64,000 nucleotides of DNA from Typhlomys cinereus (lineage: Eukaryota; Chordata; Mammalia; Rodentia; Platacanthomyidae): contig JALPQD010000116.1 of the NCBI GenBank assembly GCA_023101885.1, positions 62,001-126,000 on the forward strand. The letters are read 5' to 3'. Made by a program: the position numbers and the translations under genes. How positions within the stretch are numbered: position 1 is the stretch's first letter; each line of letters starts with the position of its first letter. The notes below the pieces were generated by a model, which searched no databases, was not told the DNA's origin, and saw only the letters and a program-made list of their open reading frames with translations. Below, piece by piece: positions 20,481 to 32,292 of the stretch.

Positions 20481-22749
20481 CCGCCTCCGCCCTCCCTCGC
20501 TCTGCTTACTCCTCTTCCCTCCCGGGAACAGGTCACTGCACCCCTGCCTGTCGGCTGGAGACCTGCTGTTCCTCCCTAGCGCTGCTCCCCTCACTCCGAC
20601 CTGGCTCCATCCTCCTATTCCTCCTCCTGAGCTACCTCCTCCTCCTTCCAGCTTGTTCCATCTGCAGCCCCAGCCTTCTGACCACTTGATCCCGGTTTTC
20701 TCCTCCAGGTCCCCAAACTCGCTCAATCCTTCTTTTCTTGTCCCGTATCAGCTTCTGTCTCGCCCCTTGGTCACCTTTTCTATTTAAATAATGGGCTCCA
20801 GGTCCCTCCTGGCCTCGGCTCCCCAACCCACCCTCTTTTGCTTCGAGGAGGCCCGGATCTCAAGCGCGGCTTAATAAACTCCCGCGAGTGGGTGGCGGGG
20901 ATCTAGACGTATTCTTCTAGGGATTGTGTCCGCGAGCCCCTCCCTTTCTTTCTTGTCCGACATGGGTGTGAAAGAACAAAATAAAGTGCATAAGCCGGCT
21001 AGCCAAGGAAGAGAGTTCGGGCACTTCCCACCTAGGCTGTGTGCCCTGTGCACTGCTGTGTGGTACAAATTCGTTGTGAAATTTGAATCTTCAGCCTCAG
21101 CCTTGGTCTTGTCAACCCCAGTTTGGGGTGTGGAAACTGAGGCCCAGTGAGATTCTGCAAGAAGCTAGTGGAAAAGCCAAGTGTATCGCAAGTCCAGAAA
21201 TCGATGCTGCTTGTTTGGATAGCCCAAGAATCCCGGGTCGGGCACACAGCCGGTATCCACAGGCTCTGGCTAGAGGCAATTGACTCCTTGTTCTCGCTGG
21301 CTGTAGAATTGGTGGCTGTGGGACCATTGTGCTTAGCTGTGAGACAACACTTGTTCCTGATGGTTGCAAGTGTGTTTACATCTTTAAGTGAAAGGACATA
21401 GTGCTCTCTTCAGGTGTTTCGTCTTAGCTGTCTTGTTTCATTCGTCATCATTTTTCACTTACTTGCTCCTTTAATGAGTCAATAGCACTGTGCTGGTTAC
21501 CAGCAGACATCAATGAACAAATAAACTTGGTTTCCTGGCTTCATGGATTAAACGGGCTAATGGGGAGGGAGTGTACTAGTCAAACGATTATTTAAGGACA
21601 TTTAGTTCTTATTTATTATACTGAAGTATTCAATATAATGTGTCCTGAATGTAGATTTGCAGGACAGAGGTTCGGGAAAAGCTTTAGGCAGCGACATTTT
21701 GATGAAGAACTAATGAACAGGTCCTTAACCAGGCAAGATCGATGGGAGGAACATTCACACAGAGCAACAGCATGTGTGAGGGAATAAGATTCGTACAGTC
21801 CGGAGGCAGCAAGGAGATTAGAAGCTGGAGGAAGAGAGAGAGGTGCAAGAGCCAGGAGTCACTGAGGCCAGAGCATGGGGCGGCAAGGGCAGGAGTCGGG
21901 AGATTCAAGTAGGGGTGTGGCATGGTGAGATTTGCATCCTTGGAAGGATTTGTATCCTGACCCTGGGGCCAAGGAGGAATGGAGAAAGCCCAAATGGGTG
22001 GGAGGAGACCAAGTAAAAGGCTACTGTACAGTTCCACCACAGTGCTGTAACAGAGGAGAAAAGATGAGAATTCAAGAGGTCTCATAAGTAAACTGCCTGG
22101 ACTTGACATTCTGAAATGGGGACCAATAATGATCTTGAAGGTGGCGTTTAGGGTCAGGTCTTGCTTAAGGGGTCGAAGGCTTAGCCATATGTATAAGAAA
22201 AGTTGAATGCAGAAAAAGGAAAGAGACTAGAATCAGAATACTAGAGAAAGTCCCGGGCCTGACCTACGTTGTAACTGTGTCCAGTCATTAGGAGCCCAGA
22301 GGATGTCCTCTCTACTCAGTACCATTTGAATGTCACTCTGACAGGCTGCCCTGAGGTAACCCCACTTCTCCGCTCTGTCAACCGCACAGGGTTAAGGTTT
22401 GGTTTTACTGCGCTTTGCCCTGCTTTGACCGTCAGGGAGGACTTAGAGGGAAAACTGAGTTCTTGCCACCTCGCTCACGTGTTACTTTAGGAGTGTCAGT
22501 GAGGCCGTGTTGCAAGCATCCCGAGTTCTGGATTCTACCCTGAGGCTGTGGAGAGAATTGAAAATTAACAGTGCACCTTCAACCGCCCGGGCCAGATCTG
22601 ACCAGTAGCCCCAGTCATCCTGCACTCCAGCTGCTCCTCAGCGTCTATCAGCAGAGTCCTAATCTCGACATGAGTATGAAGTTCTCCTTGTGTTTTTAAA
22701 TATTAAGTTAACCTTCAATACAAGTAAAAATATGGATCCATGCCAAGGT
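20481..22749 (+). other. Intron 1, 5' portion: few recognisable repeats
   Basis: No young SINE in this stretch. It is GC-rich and pyrimidine-rich to about 20.9 kb. The stretch 21475-22060 (tcaatgaacaaataaacttg, then gcatgtgtgagggaataaga) faintly resembles a degenerate mammal-wide LINE-type repeat. SINE depletion next to the promoter is what would be expected if regulatory sequence is retained there. Confidence 0.45.
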
Positions 22750-22890
22750 TCTCCTTATTTTATTTTGTTGTTTCGTTGCATGAGACAGGATCTCATTAGG
22801 AAGCTTACATTTGCCTCAAAGTTGAGATCCTTCTCTCTCAGCTAATGGTGATGGAATCATAGGCAGAAGTTGCAGTGTCAAGCAAGGTAC
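22750..22890 (-). mobile_element. B1-derived fragment, minus strand
   Basis: gcatgagacaggatctcatt and a weak gttgagatccttctctctca block. Strongly diverged. Confidence 0.5.
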
Positions 22891-22965
22891 TCTTTAATTG
22901 GGGGACAAAAGTAGTTGGAGGAGAAATCTGGACTGGGATAGCCATCCAAAGAGAAGCCAGAGTAG

Positions 22966-23148
22966 GGACGGAGAGACAGCTCAGTCAGCAAGGCGCCTGC
23001 CTATGAGCCTGGCAGACAGAGTTTGATCCCTGAGACCCACATGGTAGAAGAAGAGAAGTGACTTCCAAAAGTTGTCCTCTGACCTCCACCTGTGCACCAT
23101 GGCATGAATGTGTGGACCTCCCTTCAAATAAATAAACTTTAAGAAATA
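22966..23148 (+). mobile_element. B3/B2-type SINE
   Basis: gggacggagagacagctcag head, cacatggtagaagaagagaa, gttgtcctctgacctccacc, tgcaccatggcatgaatgtg and AATAAATAAA end. The best preserved of the B3-type copies. Confidence 0.82.
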
Positions 23149-23749
23149 TTAAATATAAACCGAGAGAAGCCTAGATAGAGACATTTATGTTCTTTTCTCC
23201 AGCTGAGTTCTTCTAACTACCCACACTGCCTTCTCCACCTCCCTGCTGAACCAGAGGTGCTGACGCTTGTGAGGTGAGGACCACCCTTCTCTAGTCTGGG
23301 GAGTAAGAGGGGAGTGCTAGGAGCTAGTTCTATTACCCCCTAGGAACCCTCTTCAGCTTTGTCTAGTCATTATGTGGGAGCACCCAGTATCTTCTTCAAT
23401 GGAAAAGTCCCACCCATTCATTTCCTGAGTTTCCCACTTTGCCACACCCCCTCTATGCACGTACTTACACACACATTCACACTCACACATAGGTGTGCGT
23501 ACACACAAAACAAGCCAAACTTGTTTGAGCTAGCATACTGTGGGGTGAGGGGATGAGCCCGTTCTGCCGTGGTCACTGGCTTGCAACTGGGAGCTGTTTA
23601 CCTTGAAGAAGTAAAAGAGTTGCTGCGGCTGACTGGGAAGCTGGTTCTCATGATCATCCCTGGCTCCCGAGGGCTGGTGGGATGGAGCACTGACAGCTGT
23701 GAGAATACGCAGACCATTTTAGATTTATTGATTGAGTCATTGACTGACT

Positions 23750-23753
23750 GAGC

Positions 23754-23797
<44 letters not shown>

Positions 23798-23997
23798 TCA
23801 GATGGCACTGTGTATGCCTATGGAGACCAAAGGGTGACTTTGGGCCTCATCCTGGATTGCTTCTACCTCCTTTTAGCCTTGCTCTAGAATTTCCCAGGCT
23901 TCCCCCTTCCACAGCCAAAAGTACAGATCACCATTATTTCCACCTGACATTTTTATCTGGGATCTGGGATCAGAACTCAGATTCTTCTCCTTGCCTT
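23750..23997 (-). mobile_element. SINE family A, minus strand, head missing
   Basis: (TG)n(AG)n tail at 23753-23797, atcagatggcactgtgtatg, catcctggattgcttctacc, gatcagaactcagattcttc. The tRNA head is absent, and a T38 tract begins just after it. Confidence 0.82.
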
Positions 23998-24002
23998 TTT
24001 TT

Positions 24003-24004
<2 letters not shown>

Positions 24005-24042
<38 letters not shown>
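24005..24042. repeat. Poly(T) tract, 38 bp
   Basis: Uninterrupted run of T. On the minus strand it could be the A tail of a retroposed sequence, but the neighbouring sequence (aatttgcaacctacactttt) is not one I recognise. Confidence 0.9.
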
Positions 24043-24047
<5 letters not shown>

Positions 24048-25524
24048 GCAACCTACACTTTTCAACTAAAGAAGCAGAAAGATTTTAAAAAGAAAAAAAA
24101 AAAAGCTTCTAAAGCTGTAGATGTTACGTTTTCAGACTTGGTCACCCGTGAGTCACCATCACCATCCTTTTCAAGTTAGCATGCCATTTGAATTTTTACA
24201 TGTAATATCTACATTTTTACTTTAGCACCTAGCAACCCTGGGTGATAAGACCATACGCGTTGAGTATGAAATGGTCAAAATAAGAAAGTTTCCTCTTTAT
24301 ATTGCCTAAAATCATTTAGGGTCCTACCATTTAGTGTACATCATATGAAGTTGATTTCTTAAACCTGGTGTCCTGTGGCTCATTTTTCTGGCATAAGTGA
24401 AAATGGCTTATGGCAAAATGTGTGAAAGAATACTTGTTTTTTCTAGTGAGAAGGTAGTTTTCATCACAGTCAAACCTAGATCCTCTTTCAACCCCAAACC
24501 TGCTACCCAGGAAATAATAACTGTCCAAGAGAGGGTCATGTTTTCTCCATATTGCAAATGCCGCTTCTGGGAAGGTGATAAGCCTCAGTTTGCCAGATGC
24601 CAGCTTGGGGTAATCGAGTGTCCAAAGGGTCACGTGTCATGTCCTAGTTCCACAGAGAATGTCTGTGCCTGCAGGTGACTGAGAAGTCCACAGTTTCTGC
24701 CTCGTGTAGTTCTGCTAGGCTTTGAGATAGGCATTCAGAGCTTCAGGGAGTGAGAAACCAAACGGAAATGGGCACTCAGGGAGCCCTAAATTCCTGACTC
24801 GAGGCCCCCAGAACCCGTCCAGCACAACCCAAGCTGGAATTCTGAGCTGAAACCTTGAAGAGCTGGGGAACTGGCTCCTTCCTGCCATGTGGAGCGGAGA
24901 TGAGCAATCAGCTGGCCGAAGGCGGTTGAAATCCAGGGCAGAGCCTGCCTGACCCCTCATCCTGTCTCAACTGCCCTGGCCTGTTGCAGCGCCAGTCTTC
25001 CCTGGAGGATGAACTCAGGACTGCAGTGCCCAGAGAACCAGTCCACCATGGGATAAGCAGACCCTTGAGTAGTCCCTGGTATCTTCTCCAGAATAGTTTT
25101 GAGACCCAGAGCTGAGTGGATAAGATCAGAACTAGGACTCTTGTGGGGCGGGGAGGTAAACAAGCAGGAATCCCAGAAGCACATGAGAATCACTGCCAGC
25201 AAGAAACCCAGAGGATAGCACTGCAGCACCCATTGACTTTGCTAGCCTTACTTTTCCCCATGGGACACACACGTGTATCATCACTCCACACGCAGTCTTT
25301 TTCAACAGACACCCCTTTCTCTCTGAAACCTGCCTGGCCACTTGAAGCAGCCTCTGCCAGCATCTCCAGAACCTTCCTTTCCTTAAGGCCAGCGGTCAGT
25401 CCTCACCGCTCCTCCCTGGCCGGGCACGATCTTGAGGCGGACCACCACCACTCTGAGTTATTATTTCTCACTCGGCTCCTGGAGACCCTTACCCTTCCCG
25501 TTTTCTGCCTGAGTTCACTTTTCA
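24043..25524 (+). other. Intron 1, unassigned
   Basis: Single-copy-looking sequence. Overlapping open frames of about 95-100 codons occur on both strands at 24331-24678, with no recognised domain. Confidence 0.4.
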
Positions 25525-25870
25525 CTGTCACGAAATGCCACAATCAGTGACTTAAAGACACAGGCTGCACAATCCTCTTACCACTCTGGAGGGAATCAGA
25601 AGTGTCAGATACACGTGGAGAAGGTAGTGTTCCTTCTAGAAGCCCCAGGACCCCCTTTCTTGCCTGCTGTGCCTTTTCTAGCATTTGCCTGTGTTCCCTG
25701 GGTACCTCCCCCCCCCCGCAGGGTCTCATTGCCCCAGCCTCAGACCACACCTCCGTTTCTGAGTCTTGGGTCTCCGTCTTCCACTCTTAAGTGCCCTTGG
25801 CACACCCACATAGTCCTGGATAATCTCACTAATTCAAGATCCTGAATTTACATGTGCAAAGTCCCTTTTG
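25525..25870 (-). repeat. Possible ancient mammalian repeat fragment
   Basis: tgtcacgaaatgccacaatc, gtgacttaaagacacaggct and accctggg-type ends resemble, in reverse, the repeat seen at 4340-4560. Weak. It includes a C10 run at 25708-25717. Confidence 0.35.
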
Positions 25871-26639
25871 AAATATAAAGTAGTATGCTCACAGGTTCCA
25901 GGGATCTTAGACCCTGGGAAGGTGGGAGAGGGGACCACTGTGTTGTCATATCATCTATAACATTCTACTTCTATCTCCACTGCTGAGTTCTTTTTGCTCC
26001 TCCTCTTCTAGAAAAGTGGGCAGGACTTGAGCATCTGCTCAGTTCCTTTCGATCCAGGGAAATCCTTATGTTGTCAACACCCAGCCCACAGCCTACTGAT
26101 CCTCAGGGCTTTCCATCTCCAGAAGAAGCTGTGTCTGTGGTGACCTGCCCTGGGGAAAGCAGAGCTGCTCGCTGCAGGGGAAAATACGAAGAGTGACTGG
26201 AAGGAAAAGCCGCAGGCTTAGATGACATGCCGTCCCTCAAAAATCTGTTTAGTCTCCCTTCTAGAGCATCTCTCTCACACTGGCCAGGGCCTCATTTTGC
26301 TCATTTCTTTCTCTCTCTCTCTCCTCTCTTTCTCAGGTATGTGTTTTCTCATGTGTATAACCATACCTATGTGAGGGGGCTTGTGTGTGTGTGTGTGTGT
26401 GTGTAAATCTGAAGTTGACATCAATGTCTTCAATTGCGTTCCGCATTTATTATTAAGACAATCAGTGAACCCCAGAGTTCACCAACCAGTTTAGGACAGC
26501 TAGACAGATCCCTGTCTCTGCCTCCCCAGTACTTGGATTACAGATAGCCATCATACTATTGAGGGGGGTTGTTTGTTTGTGTGTTTGTTTGTTTGATGTC
26601 CAGGTTTTTGTGTTCAGGAGTCGAAGATTGAAACCAGAA

Positions 26640-27060
26640 CACATATAGAGGATTAAGGCAGGGTTTATTAGAGGAGAGAAAGAATGGAACTCATGGACTT
26701 AGAGTCCATGAGGGGCAAGAGAGCCCAGAAGAACTCATGGACTCTGGACATGGAATCTATGAGGGGCAAGGAAGTCAAAGATGGCAGGCAGGGTCAGGAA
26801 TATTTCTAGGGTTAGGCAGGTGTGGGAAAAAGTGACTTTTCCTTATTGGTTAGTTCCAGTTTCTGAAAACCTGACTGGGAGCTTTTGGTTCCCTACATCT
26901 CACTGGTTTGTTCATGTCGGGACTCAGCCCAGTTTATCTACCATGGACAAGTCATCTCCATATCCTTTCCTGTTAAAAACAGTTCCTCCAGATTAATACG
27001 GTGTATTCCTTCAGGATAATTCCAGTAGTGGAAGATATTCAAAGACCTTCCAGTATGGCC
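26640..27060 (-). repeat. Possible LTR-like or unclassified repeat with internal duplication
   Basis: Starts gcagggtttattagaggaga. Within it, aactcatggac-type units recur at 26689-26732 and 26733-26775, and a short palindrome with 9-bp arms sits at 26691-26711. The layout resembles a solo LTR in reverse, but no end motif or target duplication was confirmed. Confidence 0.3.
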
Positions 27061-27624
27061 CCGTTCCGAAATTGCCTAATTACCTACCAGCTTTTACATA
27101 GGTTCTGGGGATCCAAACTCCCATCCTAACACAGCGGGATACTGCGTTACTGAAGAAGTCTTCTGGCAGTCTCCTGTGGCCATCACCTGTGACACTTTGG
27201 AATGAGAACTTGGTTAGGTGGCAATGTTCCCAACTCTTTGGTGCCTCCCCTTTTCTATATCCTTTTGGTTTAGTGCCAGTTTTGTCTTGCAGAGGTTCTG
27301 CTTACAACTTCATCTAGAATCCTTTTCTCTTCCCTCAGTTGAACCCTTTTTTTTCCATATCTAATTTACGGTATTCATAAAATTCTTCCTTGCTTAAGGT
27401 ATTTTTGCTACAAGTCTTATCTTCTGTCTTATCTTGTCAGATAAACCACAAACTTTCGAGGGTTGGAACTGTTTGACTCGCCTGGCTTTAACTAGGACAT
27501 ACCTGCACACTCATGCTTGACCATAATAAAGGGATGATTTGAATAAACGAGTCAATGAGCTGCTCGGAAAACAGCTCCACGTGCATAATTGAAAAGGAAA
27601 ACAGTACTATTTGTACACACAGGA

Positions 27625-27940
27625 TGCTTCAAAGTTGAAATCCAGAAGGCACTTGCCTCACAAGCATGAACAGCAGAAGTCAGACACCTGGAATCCACAT
27701 GAAAGGCAGGAATGGCAGCTGCTCATAATCCCAACACTCAGGGGAGAGAGAAACAGACTCTCTGGAGCAAGCTGGCTGTCTAGACCAGCTGACTGGTACA
27801 CTCTGGACTCAATTTTGAGACACTGTCTCAGTAAATAAAATGGGGAAGAGTCGAGGAGGATATCTGATGTCAACTTCTGGCCTCCACACACGTGTGTCCA
27901 CACCCATATGTGCCTGCAGACCACATACAAAATTAAATTT
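27625..27940 (+). mobile_element. B2-type SINE, diverged
   Basis: aggcacttgcctcacaagca in a degraded head, ggcagctgctcataatccca, actggtacactctggactca, tctggcctccacacacgtgt. Confidence 0.65.
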
Positions 27941-28114
27941 TTATAACCTTTTTATTTCTTCCTGAACTGAAAGTGTTGGAAAGGAGCAAAGGTTAGTAAG
28001 TGACTCATTTCTGCCATCGCCCTCACCTCCTTTTGGCCTGAGAGAGCGGAGCATCATCCTCAGGCCACCGCTGTTCACTTCTCAGGACTTCTTGTGAGGG
28101 AGAAGTGAAATTAG

Positions 28115-28367
28115 CCTCGTTAGAGGTCTGGGGAGATGACGCAGGAGGTGGAGTGCTTGCTGTGCAAGCATGAGGACTGAGTTCAGATCTCTAGCACCCA
28201 CATGAAAAGCAAATAAATAGACATGTGTGGGACCCTAGCATACGAGAGTGGAGACAGCAAGTCTAGTCAATCATAAGCGCCGGGTTGTGTGAGAGACCCT
28301 GTCTCAAAGAGAGAAGGTTGATTGTGCTTAAGGAAAACACCCAACATTGGCCTCTTCCCCCCTCCCC

Positions 28368-28416
<49 letters not shown>

Positions 28417-28437
28417 ACACACACACGCATACTGATA
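28115..28437 (+). mobile_element. B2-type SINE with long CA tail
   Basis: ggtctggggagatgacgcag head, tgcttgctgtgcaagcatga, gtgagagaccctgtctcaaa, and a (CA)n tract at 28371-28426. Confidence 0.72.
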
Positions 28438-28600
28438 AAGTCTGTAGTGGTGCATACCTGTAATTCCTGCACTTATGAGATTGAAGGAGTAGAGTTCAAG
28501 GGTGGTCTAAGCTGGGTATAATCCCTGCACTCAAGAAGCAGAGGCAGGAAGTTTGCTCCAAGTTAAAGACAAGTCAGAATTGCATACTGATACTCTGTCT
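28438..28600 (+). mobile_element. B1-derived SINE
   Basis: gtagtggtgcatacctgtaa, agaagcagaggcaggaagtt, gatactctgtctcaaaagac. Confidence 0.6.
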
Positions 28601-28618
28601 CAAAAGACCAAAAAGTGG

Positions 28619-28817
28619 GGGGCTGGAGAGGTGGCTCAGGGGTTAAGCCTCTGCCTTGCAGGCGGAAGGTCCTGAGTTCGGATTCCAGATCCCACATATA
28701 GACGCCAGGCGGAAGCGGGGGCGGCCTGCGCTTCTGGTCCTGGTAGGGCGGAGCCTGCGAATCCCGGGACAGAAGGAGGTGGAGGCGTCCATGGTGGTTC
28801 CCGAATTCGTCCGTGGT

Positions 28818-28859
<42 letters not shown>

Positions 28860-28861
28860 GT

Positions 28862-28900
<39 letters not shown>

Positions 28901-28951
28901 GCGCGCACATACATACGTACACAGCACAATTGGATAATAATAATAATAATA
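28619..28951 (+). mobile_element. SINE family A, young full-length copy with duplicated tail
   Basis: Head ggggctggagaggtggctca, body with CpG-rich gcggaagcgggggcggcctg, tail caattggataataataataa. The segment gtggttct(ac)n occurs twice in tandem (28813-28856 and 28857-28896). The flanking 17-bp direct repeats (28602-28618 and 28952-28968) differ by one base. Confidence 0.95.
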
Positions 28952-28984
28952 AAAAGACCCAAAAGTGGTGGCAGGGACAGGTGG

Positions 28985-29280
28985 GATGGTTGGGCAGATA
29001 ACAACGAATAAAGCTATGCAAGTATGCGGACCTGAATTTGGATCCCAGCACCCATATTGGAAAGATGGATGGGCGTGGCAGCCTGCCTGTCATCCCAGCC
29101 CTTAGGCGGCAAGGGATAGGATCCCTGCTTAGCTAGACTAGCTGTGGGCTCAGCAAGAGACCCTGGCCTCGGAAAGTAAAGTAGAGAGTAACTGAGGAAG
29201 ACAACTATCCTCATCCTCTTGCTTCCACATGCATCCCCACCTATATGAACACACATGCATATATGTAAACTCCCTACACA
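28985..29280 (+). mobile_element. B2-type SINE
   Basis: tgaatttggatcccagcacc, ggcagcctgcctgtcatccc, agcaagagaccctggcctcg, and tccacatgcatccccaccta. Confidence 0.65.
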
Positions 29281-29284
29281 CTGA

Positions 29285-29395
29285 TCACGAATGGAGGTCA
29301 GAGGCCAGCTTTCAGACATCAGTACTATCCTTCCATCTTTGTCAGCTTCCGGGAATTGAACTCAGGTTGCCAGGTTCATGAGAGCTCTCACTAGC
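29285..29395 (-). mobile_element. B3/B2-type SINE fragment, minus strand
   Basis: atggaggtcagaggccagct, cttccgggaattgaactcag, then ggttgccaggttcatgagag. Confidence 0.6.
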
Positions 29396-29873
29396 TCAGA
29401 CTAAGGGTTTTGATGCTGTGAAGTAGATCTTGGTGTATAATTAGGGAGATAATGCAGTTTCCGACATCAATGATGCATTACAAGGCATTTAAGTAGCAGT
29501 ATCAGATAAGCAGATTTGAGCGGATTTGCCTTGACATTTGAACAGTGCTCCCAAGACTCCTCTGATGGGAAAGCCAGGAGCCAGAAATTCTGTTATGACA
29601 AGTACATGTGATTGTGTAGAGCAAGCGGGACCCCAACACTCGCAGTTGACACTTTTCCCTGAGTGAATTAGTCATAACTCCTCTTGCAAGGACCAGTAGA
29701 GAGAATTCTAGTTCTCCACCTCCTCTTGAGCTCAGGAGGATTTTTTAACGCTCCATAGTATCTCATGATGCTAAGATTCCCTGGTGGAATGTAAGGCAGA
29801 ATTTTGGGGAAATTTCTGTGCACATTCGGTTTTAATTTATGAGTTCCAAATTATGGTAACCTCCTTAATTACT

Positions 29874-29911
29874 CTTTTTTTTTTTTATTCAATTGTGCGG
29901 GTTGTGCGCGC

Positions 29912-29976
<65 letters not shown>

Positions 29977-30186
29977 GATCCACAGGCGAATTAGGGAACA
30001 CCATGGACCGTCTCCACCTTCTCCTTGTTTACTCTGCTCTGGGATTCACAGGCTCCGCCCTACCAAAACCAGAAAGTCAGGCTGTCCCCGCTTCCGCCTG
30101 GGGTATATATGTGGGGTCTAGGATCCAAACTCAGGACCTTCCGCCTGCAAGGCAGAGGCTTAACCCCTGAGCCACCTCTCTAGCCC
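29874..30186 (-). mobile_element. SINE family A, young full-length copy with (CG)n(TG)n tail
   Basis: T-rich start, tattcaattgtgcgggttgt, alternating CG then TG at 29904-29973, body, and head complement cctgagccacctctctagcc. Perfect 11-bp direct repeats ccttaattact at 29863-29873 and 30187-30197. Confidence 0.95.
29904..29973. repeat. Alternating (CG)n(TG)n tract
   Basis: About 11 CG units followed by about 24 TG units with no interruption. Alternating purine-pyrimidine DNA of this kind is known to favour Z-DNA. Confidence 0.9.
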
Positions 30187-30299
30187 CCTTAATTACTTTT
30201 AAATGATCTCCACTCCAGTGTAATCATAAAGGTCTATGAATTACATTTGCTCATGAAAATCAAAGACTCAATTTCTTTTTTTCTATTTTTATTTTGTTT

Positions 30300-30540
30300 G
30301 TTTGTTTCTTGTTATTGTTTGAGATAGGCTACCATGTAGCTGAGGCTGGCCTCGAATTCCTGATCTTCTTGCTTCCACCTCCTCGCTGCTGGAATTACAG
30401 GCCTATGTCTCCATGCCTGGTTCAAGTCTTTTGTTTTGTTTTTGAGGCAGGGTCTTGCCTTGTAGCCAGTGTCCTCACACTCATAATCCTAGTCTCTTCA
30501 AGTACTGGGATTATAAGCGTGCACACCACACCAGCTGTGG
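30300..30540 (-). mobile_element. Two tandem B1-derived elements, minus strand
   Basis: First unit (to about 30428): gtttgagataggctaccatg, gaggctggcctcgaattcct, gctggaattacaggcctatg. Second unit (about 30432-30540): tttgaggcagggtcttgcct, gtactgggattataagcgtg, caccacaccagctg. Confidence 0.75.
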
Positions 30541-32191
30541 ACCTCAGATTATTAAATACAGCTTTTATTATCACACACCGTCCCAAGTCATGGAGAATTC
30601 CAGACCAGCCAGGCTCCTTGGAGGTTTCTTTTCAAGGAAATAAGCCTTTTGGAACATTACACTTAATGGCTTTAGTTGGATATAAGGTATTATCAACAAA
30701 CAAGCAAAAAAGACTACTTAGCTGGTCCTTGGAGTTAAGTTGAAGAGACTTTGAAGACTAAGATAAAAGTCTGAAATGAATCTACTTTAAATGAATAACA
30801 GAACTTCAGAGACACAGGATTAGAAGAGAGGAATCCAGTATCTCTTAAAAAAATGAAAAATAACAGAATGAAGTTTTGAGAAGTGGGTCAGTATCCAATC
30901 GATTATATGACCATCATAGAATGAGCTTGCACCACCCAAAACAGCAGTGTCATTGTATGGACCCCTCTGAAATAATCTTCACTCTAATGTAGCAATGAAA
31001 GTCTGTGAGCTGGTATAGTAAAATCTGCCCTTGCATAATGAGTTGAGCAGTATTGTTTTGGTGCACAAAAAGTTCTGACAAACTTATCCAGAGGCACAAT
31101 GTGAATCTTTAAACTCTACGGACAGCATTCACAGTGAAATCTCAAAGCTAGTCATTTTAACCAAGACAGCTTGGTTAAAAGAGTTTAAGGATCTTTCTTG
31201 GCTCCTTGATGAACAGATTAGATTCTTTGAAGGGTCTTGTCCTTTGTTGATTATCTCTCTCCTATGTACTGACCCAACTGGGCTATCTTTATTTGCTGTG
31301 CAGTTGTAAGTTCTCTGTTGCTTTCATTGATTTCATGAAACTTATTCTATTTCTGCACCGCTCTTCAATTTCACTTTGCATTTTGTTACATCACACATGG
31401 CAACACCCGGCCATGGAGGAGCAAACATTTTGCCCAGGATCAGAAAAAAGTCAGGGAAGAAGATGAGTGTGTGAGCAGAGACTAAAGTTAGAGGTCACCA
31501 ACTGACTAATAGATATTTCTTTATTAACCAGGTTTGAGAAATTCTACCTTTTTTTTTTTCTTTGCTACACTTTATAACTTCAATCTTCAGGGGCTTAGAT
31601 TTAAAAAAAAAAAAAAAAAAAACACACTAGTGATCCTTGTAGAACTAAAAGCCTTAAGTTTGGATTCTGAAAGTGAATGAAACAAGTTGTTTAGCTTAGA
31701 GAGATCCTGGAATGTGGGCCCTTGGATGGTATTTCCATTACATCCATTAGGGGCAAATCATCTGCTGACATTAAGTCATGGGGAGCAAGGGCATTCCGTC
31801 CGGAGATAGTAGGGGTGAGGAACAATTTAGCATCCTTGTGTCTGGACTGATCAGACCTCTGAAGACAGGAGGAGGATCCTTACACTGATTCCATTTGTTT
31901 ACTGTCCAGACCACATAAACCGCCTCTGCCGGTTGGCATGTGCGGGTGTGGGGGAGACTGGAGAGTGGAGCATAAACTCTTTTCCTGACACCTGATGGCT
32001 TCCCGGTGCTCGGTTACTCATTAACCAGCAGGTGGAACACTTGGCTCTGCAGGCTGCTGCCCTTCCACAGGGCGAGGGGCTGGAAGTCAAGGGTGAGATG
32101 GGGTGCAGCTCAAGTCATAGGCACTTGAGGACCCTTGTCTGCTGTGGCTGTATCCTGGATTTAGACCATTCTAATTCAGCCAGGCTGAAGA
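30541..32191 (+). other. Intron 1, largely unassigned
   Basis: Mostly single-copy-looking A+T-rich sequence with a T run near 31547 and an A20 run at 31602-31621. No SINE recognised. Confidence 0.4.
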
Positions 32192-32247
32192 AGTTCTTCC
32201 TCTTCTTCCTCTTCCTCCTCCTCTTTCTCCTCCTCTTCCTCCTTCTT

Positions 32248-32278
<31 letters not shown>

Positions 32279-32292
32279 TCCTTCTTCTTTTA
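32192..32292. repeat. Polypyrimidine tract (CTT/CCT)n, about 100 bp
   Basis: Almost uninterrupted C/T with a trinucleotide rhythm (cttcttcctcctcctcttcc). It lies directly at the tail end of the following minus-strand SINE, so it probably grew from that tail. Confidence 0.9.

Noticed and set aside
24331..24678. Overlapping 93- and 100-codon frames on both strands
   Set aside because: Non-repetitive, but no homologue recognised and no splice or promoter context; left as unassigned.
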